Source: Pardosa pseudoannulata (taxonomy: Eukaryota > Arthropoda > Arachnida > Araneae > Lycosidae). From it: DNA of 64,000 bases. Where the stretch lies: assembly GCA_032207245.1 (NCBI GenBank), contig CM063508.1, positions 90,857,820 to 90,921,819 on the forward strand, in the 5' to 3' direction. Shown here piece by piece: positions 18,920 through 30,116 of the stretch (positions are counted from its first letter, which is position 1; each line of letters starts with the position of its first letter). A program made the position numbers and the translations under genes. The notes under the pieces are model-generated. The model was not told where the DNA came from. It ran no database searches and saw only the letters and a program-made list of their open reading frames with translations.

Positions 18920-18956
<37 letters not shown>

Positions 18957-20568
18957 GACTTATCTAACTATTACCAGTCTAAACTTATTTTATAACAATT
19001 AAAAGATTAGTATAGATTAAAGAAATTTCGTATCTCCAAATGGAAAGAATTTTTTTTTCTAAATTTCTAAAGCAGCTGCGTTTTGGACATTATCTTAACA
19101 CTTATTAAAATAAAATAGACGAATATAATTTAAAAACTGTATCTTTAAATAAGGGATAATGAAGTCACTTATTAATTGGGATTTTGAAAATAATAATAAA
19201 AAAAATTTCTGTAGTTCGTTATTTAGGATTAAAGGTCTAGAATTTCCTTGTGTGTTATTCTCAGTATCATATCTATAATGGAAACAATTTATTCGAGAGC
19301 GGAAATGCTCGCAGATTGCGCTGTTTTCCTGTAATTACTGACTTTTTATACCAAAAGATTCATTATCATCAACGTGTAGTATAAATTTTGAGAAATTAGG
19401 ATCTGTACAAGCAATTACCACAAGAAATTGGTGTACGTGTATATCCTTCGTAGATTATTTTTGAGTAAATATAGGTGCAGCCTCGAAACTACAGATGTTG
19501 CAAACTTGGGTTGGCTGGCGTGACATTGAAAGAAGTTGGTTAGATCATTGTCTTAGATATTGCGGTCTTCAGGATAGGTAATTCGATCTTACATAGGAAA
19601 TGCTACTACGATAACCTTTCATGCGTAAACCTAGAGAACAAGTGTATTGGGTTCGTTTGGGTGCTGTCAGGGGAAGGAACCTGGAGAGAAAAAGAAAAAG
19701 ATGAAGCAGGCAAGGAGATATCTTCCTGTGGAATGTGGTAAATGTACGCGACACACGATATGTTTGGAGAAGAGGAATAGAAAGTACGATAAATATTTTT
19801 ATACCATCCTATTGATCATCCTTTCCTGGACAGAAAGTTTCTTATTGTAGTTTTGAGTATAATGAAAGTTGTTTATGAAAATACTGTCTATTACCATACG
19901 TTCTTTCATCCTGTGTATTTTCTTATTTACTCAATGTATTTTTAACCTTTTTACAGTGATAACAGCCTTTACATTTCACTTGTTTATAACGATATTTTGA
20001 CATCTTTAAAGAACAAATACTCTTTATACATATATAGTACTTTAAAAAACTATTATGGAGCAGTGAAAAATTTTTGTTGGGAAAGTCAGCGGGTTCCCTC
20101 CTCCAACTCATGTCTAAAAATTAATGTAGTAATCCTTATGCAATGTATATATGTAACAATCATCATGGGGGTTACTACCGCTCCATTCTTACCTTCACTA
20201 CTCTACTGATTATATACATATATGTACACATAATTTTTTTAATGGAAAAGAGATATCTTATGGTCTCGTAGATCTAAGATGGGCAGTCTTGGATGCATGC
20301 AAATTATATATTAAAATAAAAATGTGTAATTTAAAATATCTCAAGTCTATTAACGAGTCAAAAAATGAACAAAAATTATCTTTTTCAGCATTTTTAAAAA
20401 CTTTTTGGCACTTCTTTCTAGTTGTCAGAATATTTTCATCCTCTGTATTCGAATCAAAATTTAGAGTGTTTCGTGTTCGCAAGATATCGTACAATCGTAA
20501 AATATTTTAGTAACAGTACAAATTCTTTCACAAATTTAAATGATATTTTGATGATATTATAACTTTAG

Positions 20569-20571
<3 letters not shown>
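17206..20571. other. AT-rich stretch, no gene recognised
   Basis: Non-coding A/T-rich DNA with an (AT)n tract at about 18923-18953. Open frames near 19569-20510 lie on both strands at the same places and have no domains. Confidence 0.5.
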
Positions 20572-20628
<57 letters not shown>

Positions 20629-20677
20629 TAGATAGATATAGATAGATAGATTGATAAATAGATAGATAGATAGATAT
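20572..20677. repeat. (AT)n followed by (GATA)n microsatellite
   Basis: About 50 bp of AT pass into imperfect GATA/TAGA repeats, followed by a short GT tract. Confidence 0.97.
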
Positions 20678-21359
20678 GTTTGAGTGTGTGTGTGTAAGTT
20701 ATTACACTAGTATGCGAAATACCATAAAGCTATTAGAAAAAGTTTCTAAGATATGAGGAGCATAATTTTTTTTTAAAAAGCTTATAGTTAAAAATAAATA
20801 GGACGTGGCAGGTAAAAATAATTTAATTTGCTACAACCATCGTTTCATTTGAAATATAGCAAAAGTAATGCTATCAAATTGCAGAAATGCTTACAATTCA
20901 ACACAATTACTGGCAAACTATGACTGTTTAGAGTTTTTATCCAGATCGCCGTAGATTTTGAAACAATGATTGAGACATTTTCAGTGTCAATGTTTAGAAA
21001 AAAATATTTAAGGGCGTATTCAGTTTTTGCATAGGTAAAAAATTCATTTTGAAGAAAAGTTTTATTTATTTATTTTGGCATATGCAAAAATTTCTATAAA
21101 ATGGTATTTATTTTTGCAATTGCAAAATATAATTGGGAGAATTTTATTGAAACTTTTTAAAATTTTGGCACTTAAAAAGCATCAATATGCATAAATTTCC
21201 TAAAGGATTCTTATGTTCTTTTATATTTAACTTTAAAAAAAAAAAAGAAATAAGATTTTAAGGAGAGTTTGAATTTGCTGATTTCGAATTCATATTAAGT
21301 ACAATAGAAGTGTTTATTCTTGACCACTTCATCTAGAATTAGTCTTCAAAATTTTTAGA
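20678..21359. other. AT-rich stretch, no gene recognised
   Basis: No coding or RNA feature was seen. Confidence 0.5.
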
Positions 21360-21876
21360 AATCGAATTCGCTATATCGGGGAGTTCATTATTAAGTGGAT
21401 TCGTTATAATAAGGTTTAACTGTGTATAAAGAAAATGGATATTTTGAAGATCTAATACTCTTAAAGCCTCTCATTTTGTTTCTATTACCATAATGATTTG
21501 GGTAAGAAAAAAACCTACTACAATACAGTGAAAAACTGCAAAACCGAATTTTTCGTTCGCTATATCTGGGAGTTTGTTATTAGCTGGATTGGTTATAAAA
21601 TTTTGAAGATCTAATACTCTTAAGACTCCTCATTTTGTTTTTATTACCATAATGATTTGGGTAAGAAAAAAGCCTACTACAATACAGTGAAAAACTGCAA
21701 AATCGAATTTTTCGTTCGCTATATCTGGGAGTTCATTATTAGGTGGATTCGTTATAATAAGGTTTAACTGTGTATAAAGAAAATGAAAATTTTGAAGATC
21801 TAATACTCTTAAAACTTCTCAGTTTGTTTTTATTACCATAATGATTTGGGTAAGAAAAAAGCTCTACTACAATCGT
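21360..21876. repeat. Tandem array of about 190-bp units, about 2.8 copies
   Basis: TTTTGAAGATCTAATACTCTTAA recurs at 21442, 21601 and 21790, with spacings of 159 and 189 bp. The shorter spacing reflects loss of about 30 bp (GGTTTAACTGTGTATAAAG block) from one unit. Each unit also carries TTCGCTATATC and GATTTGGGTAAGAAAAAA. On the minus strand CAGTTAAACCTTATTATAAC then GAATCC resembles the terminal sequence of pogo/Tigger-like elements (CAGT..AACCTC..ATAACGAA), so the unit may derive from a transposon end. That assignment is tentative. Confidence 0.85.
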
Positions 21877-21929
21877 TGTTATTTATGTATGACTACAATA
21901 ATAATAATTATTATTCTTTTTTTTTCTAG

Positions 21930-22030
21930 GAAAATCATTTGAACTGTTATCACCCCATTCGGCCCCCATAGGCTATGTCGTTTCACCGTATCCTCATCCC
22001 CATAATGGATCGCTCGGTCCGGTTTCAATG
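21930..22030 (+). CDS. Candidate internal coding exon (101 bp), protein unknown
   Basis: A pyrimidine tract (TTATTCTTTTTTTTTC) and TAG precede position 21930, and the exon ends ATG followed by the consensus donor GTAAGTACT at 22031. Two frames hit stops (TAG or TGA); the third is open through all 33 codons. It enters with two bases of a split codon (intron phase 1) and leaves on a codon boundary (phase 0). The peptide starts KSFELLSPHSAPIGY and ends SPYPHPHNGSLGPVSM: Pro, Ser and His rich, as in disordered linkers of regulatory proteins. Base composition is clearly richer in C and G than the surroundings. I do not recognise the protein. Tandem arrays lie within about 60 bp on each side. Confidence 0.55.
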
Positions 22031-22089
22031 GTAAGTACTCAGCTTTTTTATTTTCGTAATGCTCGATTAACGTGATCTTGATGATGCCA

Positions 22090-23470
22090 GCGAACAATTA
22101 TCTTATGTGGAGGAGGCTTACTGTCCAGTATGAACCTGAGACGCATCTCAACTAACGTTACGTTTAGGGAAATTTGTAAGTTACACTTTGTTTCAGCATA
22201 TAATGTTCCAATTGTATGTAAAAAGCTACAAAAAAGAAAGTATATTTGTAAATTTTCTTTTAGATGATTTTATATGAAGATCTTTTTTATATTTTGCAAA
22301 ATTTTGTTCTGTGTCGTCTGAATTACTTAGTTTTCCGTTAGAATTGTGATCGAAGTGTGTTTATGTTATTTGTACATTCTTAAGGAATCCTTTTAAAGCT
22401 CTTCGACTGATTTTCGGAATAAGTGATTTATGTGTTTTAGTTCATGCTGGATCTTTACGGTCTAATGTGAATCCGAGGTATATTTCAATTACAATTTCGT
22501 TTAGGGAAATTGAAGAACTATAATATATTTCAGGGTAAGCAGTTCCGATTTTATGTAAGTTGCTCAGAAAAGAAAGAAGATATACTTATAAATTTTCTTT
22601 TGGGTGAGATTTCTCTGTTTTTCCCACTTACAAAATCGTTGTTTTGTTCTGTTTTTATTGTGTTTAGATTCTACTTGTAGACCCAATTATGATCGGTTTA
22701 ATGATCTTTGATTGCTTGCTTGAATGAGTCATACAGGATTATAATTTCTGGTTTATACTGGAGTCTTATGATGAACCCGAGATGCATCTCAACTGATGTT
22801 ACGATTAAGTGAAATTTGTAAGCTATATTTTGTTTTAGGGTATACTGTTCCAATCTTATGTAAGGTGCTACTGAAGAGGTGGAAGGCAAATTTGTAAATT
22901 TTCTGTTGGATATTTTAAGTAGATATCTTTTTTGCTTATCGCTTGCAAAAAAATCGTTGTTCTGTTTCGTTTGAATTGTGCTTAGTTTCTGTTAGAATTA
23001 TGTTTAGTGGGAAAAACAGAGAAATCTCACAAAATCGTTATTCTATTCTGTTTTAATTGTGTTTAGATTCTACTTTTAGACCCAGTTAGGATCGGTTTAA
23101 TGATCTTTGATTGCTTGCTTGAATGAGTATTACAGGATTATAATTTCGGGTTTATACTGGAGTCTTATGATGAACCCCAGATGCATCTCAACTGACATTA
23201 CGTTTAAGTGAAATTTGTAAGCTGTACTTTGTTTTAGGGTATACTGTTCCAATCTTATGTAAGATGCTACTGAAGAGATGGAAGGCAAATTTGTAAATTT
23301 TCTGTTGGAGGATTTTATGTAGATATCTTTTTTGCTTTTCGCTTGCAAAAAAATCGTTGTTCTGTTTCGTTTGAATTGTGCTTAGTTTCTGTTAGAATCA
23401 TGTTTATGTTATTTAAAAATGATCCCAAATGAGTCTGCATCATTTGTGACCGTTTCAATGTACATTGAAT
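22090..23470. repeat. Diverged tandem array of 300-400-bp units, four copies
   Basis: The anchor ATGCATCTCAACTGATGTTACG and its variants occurs at about 22140, 22476, 22781 and 23180. Each is followed by a GAAATTTGTAAG-like block, a GTTCCAATCTTATGTAA block and a TTTGTAAATTTTCT block. Units 3 and 4 are close relatives over about 360 bp; units 1 and 2 are older. Similar minus-strand open frames at 22698-22889 and 23130-23348 simply reflect the duplication. The array holds a 24-bp micro-inversion (see findings). There is no recognisable transposon end. Confidence 0.88.
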
Positions 23471-24117
23471 GCTTGCTAGGATGAGTGACATGTGATTATT
23501 TAAAATTAGGTATATTACATTGCTTATTTACTGCATATGCTACGGTAACCCGGATGGTTATCCGTATGATGAAGGGTTCCCCCTTTTTTAGTTTATTCAA
23601 GAGATTCACAAATATAACACTTCCGTCAGGAATACGATTCAGTGCAGACTACATTTGACTTTAAGAAATGAAACGCATGTACAACGTTTAAATACGAAAG
23701 ATACACAAGAATTATCCAGATATCTTCTATAAATTAGTACTTTGTTTTGGTTTAGATAATCATGCAATTTTTATATCGTGTTATACAAACTCAGGTTCAG
23801 TTTCCTTTCATTTAACGTTGAATGATATTCCGACTTTCACTTGACCTTCATTACATAAACTTCTTGGTACCAGACCGAGGAAAATTAAAAATGTTAAAAA
23901 ATTGTTCCATCTTCATATCCTAAGAATAGCCTTAAATATTCCACTTGGTTAGTTGGTTAATTCGGAATTGTACGGTTAATTTTTTTTCTACAATAAAGTT
24001 GATTGAAATTACCCGAACAGTTTAAATCTGATCCTAAACGTCTACGAATATTCATGCCAATAGATGAACTTCAAAACATGAACTTCATAATCGAAATCTA
24101 TCTGGCAGGTGTACAAG
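23471..24117. other. AT-rich stretch, no gene recognised
   Basis: No coding, RNA or transposon feature was seen. Confidence 0.5.
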
Positions 24118-24160
24118 CACTCATACATACACACACGTACACATACATGCACACAGACAT

Positions 24161-24200
<40 letters not shown>

Positions 24201-24239
24201 GTTTTGTGTGTGCATTTATATATGCATATATATGCATGA

Positions 24240-24287
<48 letters not shown>

Positions 24288-24300
24288 AGACACACATATG
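24118..24300. repeat. Compound (AC)n/(AT)n/(GT)n microsatellite
   Basis: Alternating AC-rich and AT tracts with ATGC-containing interruptions. All ORFs here are translated repeat. Confidence 0.95.
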
Positions 24301-25801
24301 CACATGGATACATGCATACAAACAGATGTACAGATTTATATATATATTCATATATTCTTTATTTCCTTCTAAGTTTGTGTTTAAGCATTTTTTTATACTA
24401 TTCATGTTAAATATTTTTTTTTTAGAAAATAATATCTAGACTGTTTGCAACTTTATATTTCGGTGTTACCATATGTATGAACTTGGAATAAAATACAACA
24501 GGTGAGGAAGAATGGCCCAAATTACTACGTCAGATATTTGTTGAATTTTAAAAACTATGATTAGTGTTCTTGCGATACCTACACACTCAATTTTAATTCA
24601 AGAAAAAAATGTTAGAAGAACATGTAAGCACCATAATAATAAAGTTCCAGAAATTGTTCGGATGAGGAAGATTTCCAGAATGATTTCAGTACTTATCGAT
24701 ACACAAATACATACCTTCCACCAAATAAATATAAACGAATAATGTTGTGTCACAAATACCGTATTCCACCATCGAAAGCTTATTAAAATGCCGGAGTAAC
24801 TTCCACTGGTTCTTCTTTACAATCCACAGGGTAGAGAGCAGAACATTTTCTTGTGCAGCAGTCTGGAAATGGGAGGGAAATTTTATAAACGAATAAAATT
24901 GCATAACTTACTTTAAAAGTATATTTGGGGCTATTTTGGCTTCCCCGATTCGTGGAAGATAAGGCTGGATGCAGATCCCTTTTATTGTTATTTGGGGAGA
25001 AAACTTACTGTGAACTGGCATGCATTCTCTTTGGTCCTATGATCTCTCCACTTCCTCTTCTCGTAGTTCTTTATTATTTGATTTTTAGTTTAACTAATTC
25101 CTACATAAAAACAATTTACAAGGAACTTTTGTACTGAAAAATTCTTTTATGAGACTTTTAGACCGACAAAGTTCGATTGTTTTTCCCTTTAGATGTTATG
25201 ATATTCGAAAAGAAATAGTTTCCTCTACCAGGGTATATATATATGTATTATATATGTAATAGATAAAAATTATTTAACTGTAATATTTCTTTAAAGACCT
25301 CCTCTCTCCCATTCTAATTCCTTAAAATATTTTTTACAAACTCTAAATGTCTTAACCAAAGGAGGGTTCTCGATTTAAAATTCTTTCAATTCATTTCCCA
25401 AAGCTTTCTGTCCTATAGATGTAAATTTTCTGTCTATTTAACACGTTTTCCAGCTGTCGCCGGCCAATTGCTCCGTATTTATTTTTCCTGATCTTAACAG
25501 TTTAATTTGCTGACTAAGTTTCTTGTCCCTTGGAAAATTCTTTCTGTCTTTGCTGTTGGTACACCTCTGTTCAAGCAATGTGATTTTTGTGTCTTTCTTT
25601 TGTCTGTCTTTGTCTAGTAAAGATGTCTGTTTTAACAATTTTAAAATAAAGTTTAAATTCGACTTGTGCCTTTCCCTTCAATGGGGCCCGACTGCTTCTT
25701 ACGTTATTACTGCTAGCTTCATAGCTTTCTCCTTTCACAGTAGCCCGGGCAAGTAAAAGAATAAGGGCTATATAATTATTGTGACCAGAGGAAATAATTT
25801 T

Positions 25802-25805
<4 letters not shown>
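24301..25805. other. AT-rich stretch with short CpG-containing blocks
   Basis: About 24920-25060 and 25440-25760 are less AT-rich. Overlapping open frames on both strands at 25438-25756 have no recognised domains. A donor-like sequence on the minus strand at about 25003-25009 (reading CAGTAAGT) lacks an acceptor partner. Confidence 0.45.

Positions 25806-25851
<46 letters not shown>
25806..25851. repeat. (AT)n microsatellite
   Basis: A pure AT tract. Confidence 0.97.
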
Positions 25852-25852
<1 letters not shown>

Positions 25853-28800
25853 TCGGTGCTGAGTGCATGAGCATGTGGCAAGCTTCCAACTACTCCCCAG
25901 ATCTCACTAAGATATGTTCATACTCTGTATAGAAGAATTGACTATGTCATTTTAAAGGTAATAGTAAATAGGTCATGGTAAAAATTTCGTTACATGATTT
26001 CTTAAGTTCAGTTTAGGTTTCATTATTTGTAAGTTTCAGATGTACGTATTCATATATTCTAAAGCTTTCTAGAACAATCATTAGAAATATTTCAAGAGCA
26101 CATCATAATATTCAATTGCTTTCATATTTAAAGAAGTTAGGATTGGTTAAACATTTTGTTTTTCAATTAAACAATTTGCCATAAATATGTTTTATGATTG
26201 TTTTAATTCAATTATACATTATATTAACGTGGTTCTATTATAACTTTTCCTTATCTTTTAATTTTTTTCAAATTTTTCAATTTTTTTTTATACTTGGAGC
26301 GATATTGTTTGGATTTGCCTACGATGTCAAAAATTCTACGGGTGACCCTGAATGGTGCTATGTTCCTTTAACAAAAAAGTTCACATGATAAAAATCTTGG
26401 TCTACTTTGCGCTATTTAAGATTTGGAGTCGCGAAATAGGCTCTTATTTCCGCTATTATTTCACTAGTAAAGAAGCATTTATAACACATATTTATTTTAT
26501 CTGAGAAGCCTTTCAAAAACTTGGGAAATTCTCTTTTTTTCTGTGGGAAGCTTCAGTTTTTACCATAAGTTTTTAGAATCTCCTTAAACTATCAGAACTG
26601 TTTCCAATGTCTGTGTGTGGTCCTGGTACTTCATTATCCGTGGTAACTGAATCACCGTGTTATAGGTGTATTAGTATAAGAATGTGCCCTAGACACCCAA
26701 AGGCTATTTTCTGTCAAAGATAACGGTTTCAAAATATTTGTTAGAACACGTGGACATGACTGCATTGGTCATGTATTACACAACTCGGTGGTGTTTCGCA
26801 GAACCGCGGGGAGGCGACAGCTATCTACTTTGTCTAGATAAAAAACTGTTTGTACTTTGCATCGATGCCGATAAAGGCGAATTAGGAAGATATTCGGTCG
26901 ACTCATCCATCTTTTCTTGGCGATAAAATAGAAAGTACTCTTGTGTTTTTGTGAAATGCCCCCACCTAGATTAGTTCCCGCTTTCTCTTTTATTTTTCTG
27001 CGAGATTTTTTTTTCACAGTCAAAATATTTACTTTCCGGGTAAATGGATCTGTGTACACAAACTTCCCTTTAATACAGGAAAGGAGAAATTGTCAGTGAC
27101 ATTCATTGTACACGTTTATGTGGGACATTTCCTTTTAAATGCGTATTTGGGCTTCAGGGTTAAGTTGTATGTCAATTTGTGATAGGTTTAATTGTACAAA
27201 AGAATTGGTTATAATTTTTCTTTGTGTAATGAAATTAAATTACCTGCTCTTTCTTTACCAAATATCTTGGATTTCGTATTTTATTACTTTTTATATACAT
27301 AGGTGTGATGTGAAATTCTAAATGTCATTGTATACATTTAAATTCGTAATTATTGCTTAAATGATAATGCGCATCTCCACTGAGGTACATTCAAACGTAC
27401 AAAACTATTAATTTTCACAAATTCCATAAATGCATTTCATAATTTCCTGAATTACCTCTCAACAGTGATTATTCACTTATTTCTTGCAATGAGAGTGTAC
27501 ATAAAGATTTCTCCTTCTTAGGCATTATTTCCAAGTTGTTCCCAAATTTCAAAAACGGTTTAATCACACGAGTGTTGCCACATACTACAAACTAAAAATA
27601 CAAAAGTTTCTTTTATTTTATTTTACAGTGATGTGTTATTTATAATTTCTGTATGTAATTATGGAAAATATTAAAGTTTGTAATGAGTTAATTCTTTTCT
27701 AATAACCCTGTATTGACACTAGTTAGGGTGGGGGTATTAAACATTTAATTACAAAAGAAATGCCGTTATATTTTGTAGAACTTTTAAAATTAATTCCTGT
27801 TTAATTATCTGATAAATACATTTAATTGGCATATTAATGTTTATCACTTGGATAAATCGTAATTCATTTACACTGCAGCATCCAAATTATTACTCCTGTT
27901 TCATCTCTTTTTTTTTATTCAAGAATGATAATTTTTTTTTCTAATGGAAATGCATAAATTTCTACCTTACGAGTTTTAATGAACTTATGAGGAAATCTTT
28001 ATGAAAAAAAAAAGTTGTATTAAATATTAATGTTTTTAGAAAATAAAAAACTGTCGCAGTAAATAAGTGTTAAATATATAATTCATTAAGTATTTCACAT
28101 TTTATTCTAACAGTTACTTTCTAATCGTTATTTAATGGGTTTAGGAACATTTCATTAGAATAAAATGAATGTCTTATTTATTAGGTTATTAGTTATGAGA
28201 ATGTATAATTGACTTTTAATGGACTCCGCTGTTAAGAGTTTTCTCACATTTATAATTTTATCTTTAACGTAACGTACTTAATAACAATTAAAATTAATTT
28301 ACTATTAAAATATTTGGGGAACTGTCGTTTCGTATAACTTACACAGCGATTTTTACCGAATTATTTAATAACTCTTGAAATGTATGGAGAAATGTATATA
28401 AATGTTATTTATGTGCCTTTTGCAAAATTTTATATATAAAACAATTAATGTAGATACATTAAAACACGATTGCATATTGAGTTGCAACCTACAGGTATAA
28501 AATTTGGTACAAACGTTCTCTTATATTGTTCAACACTTCTCGAAGCCTTTCTCATAAAAATTCAATTTATTTTTTAATTTTTTAATTTATTTAATATTTA
28601 ATTCATTATAATTTTTATGTTTTTGCCATCAATATTTCTTTATACATTCATTAGGGTTTTCTCTGTTTTAACATTTTTGCTGCAATTACCAACAAACGGC
28701 TTTCGTTCGTAGTATAATTTTAGCATCACCATTTCATCTCTAGATATGCCTACTTAAGCGTGCGTATACAACAGTAGAGGTCAAATGGAACCCGTCAGTA

Positions 28801-29384
28801 AAGTCTTGCACCCCGTATATGAATTGGCGAATTTTTTAATTGAAATAAACATCTCATTTATTATATTAAATATAATATTACTTGAATTGTGTATTGATTA
28901 TTATTTTAAATATGCACATTTATTTGTGTTTGCGTGTGTGCGTGCTTATTTTTAAAATTTTCTTTTTTCTATTGTATTGTATTGTAGTTTCTTAAGCAGT
29001 ATTTAATGTTTGCCATTTTAAAATCACACATTATTTTCTTTTTAATTTTTTATTTTACTAATTACTTTTTACTCGTGCGACAGTATTTTAGCAAAATTTT
29101 ACAGGTTTTTAAACAAGGATTATTATGTTAGTGGTTTATACTTACTCTAAAACTTAACCATTTAATAAATGTAAAAAGGATTTACATTATTTAAGTTAGC
29201 ATTTATCATGATACACAACAACTTTAATATGCATTATATAGTAAGATGTATTTCCTCTCATTGATATACTTAAAACCGAAGAAAGCTAATATTTAGCTCC
29301 AATACGAAATTAAATTTTAGTTCAGCTTATATGCTTTATAACTGTTCCCTTGTACATATATTATGTTGTTTTAAAAATACACAA
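25852..29384. other. AT-rich stretch, no gene recognised
   Basis: Mostly A/T-rich. About 26740-26930 has more CpG and a 62-codon open frame (+) with no known domain. Nothing else is supported. Confidence 0.5.
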
Positions 29385-29388
29385 TTAA

Positions 29389-29957
29389 CCCCTTCCGGTA
29401 TGATTTAATAATGAAAAACTGTGCATGAAATAACCATTTAATTTTTATTTAAAAAACTTGTTTCGATTTACAATTCTTATATAATCTTAATTAAAATCCA
29501 CTTTTTACATAGTGTTAAACAGTATCAGAAACAGTAAAATTAAGGAAATATCAAAGCAAAACATTAATAAGGTATACAGATAATAGTCTTCAAGCTAGTG
29601 GTACTTTTCAAAACAAAGTGCAAAGGAATTCTTAATTGTTTACACCGCCAAGTTGTCTCACTTTTAATTTGATTCTTGTAACACACACGGCATTTCTTAG
29701 TAGGTTTTCTTTTATTCTGACTCATTAATTTGGCAATGACTTGTACCAAGAAATTCTAAGTAAACAATATGCAATAGTGATTTGTGATTTTCACAAGTGA
29801 TAAAAGTGTTGCCAAATTCAATACACTGGAAATTTTAAACTAAATTAATTATCATATTTAACAGTAACTTTAATCGCATGACGAGTGTAGCTCGTCATTG
29901 TGCGGTATGGAATGAAAAACTAATGACGAGCTAGACTCGTCATTTTACCGGAAGGGG
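29389..29957 (-). mobile_element. piggyBac-family element, internally deleted, TTAA target sites
   Basis: The 569-bp element is flanked by TTAA at 29385-29388 and 29958-29961. It has inverted ends CCCCTTCCGGTA (left at 29389; inverted at 29946-29957). Just inside the right end are short palindromes (TGACGAGCTAGACTCGTCA at about 29922-29940 and TGACGAGTGTAGCTCGTCA at about 29880-29898), as often seen in piggyBac 5' regions. TTAA duplication and CCC-starting ends are diagnostic of the family. Only the last part of the transposase gene remains, on the minus strand. Confidence 0.92.
29564..29770 (-). pseudogene. piggyBac transposase, C-terminal cysteine-rich domain remnant
   Basis: The minus-strand frame reads KKCRVCYKNQIKSETTWRC, matching the CxxC..C zinc-binding tail of piggyBac transposases (typically RCxxCxxxxxxxxTxxxCxxC). 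Family proteins end in CFExYH-T; here CFEKYH followed by a stop appears in another frame just downstream, so a small frameshift separates the tail from the CxxC part. The catalytic DDD core and N-terminus are missing. The domain normally helps bind the transposon ends. It is non-functional as a transposase. Confidence 0.85.
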
Positions 29958-30009
29958 TTAAGTTGCAGATATAGAATCGCGGGTATTAAATTTAAGACTG
30001 TAGAAATTC

Positions 30010-30116
30010 ATTTTTGCCGAAAACTCAAACAGATCTGTAAAAAATAGTGATTATGTTCACTTGTAAAATTCGAAATTAGTGACCTAGTGGCCTTTACTTC
30101 CGACGTACAGATATAA
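30010..30116 (+). repeat. Truncated copy of the palindromic MITE (one end)
   Basis: GTGGCCTTTACTTCCGACGTACAGA at about 30089-30113, together with the TTGTAAAATTCGAAATTAGTGA block upstream, matches the right end of the element at 35304-35511. No left end was found. Confidence 0.5.

Noticed and set aside
22698..23348. Two similar minus-strand ORFs suggesting a duplicated gene
   Set aside because: They fall inside non-coding tandem units and are similar only because the DNA was duplicated; the other two units do not keep the frame.
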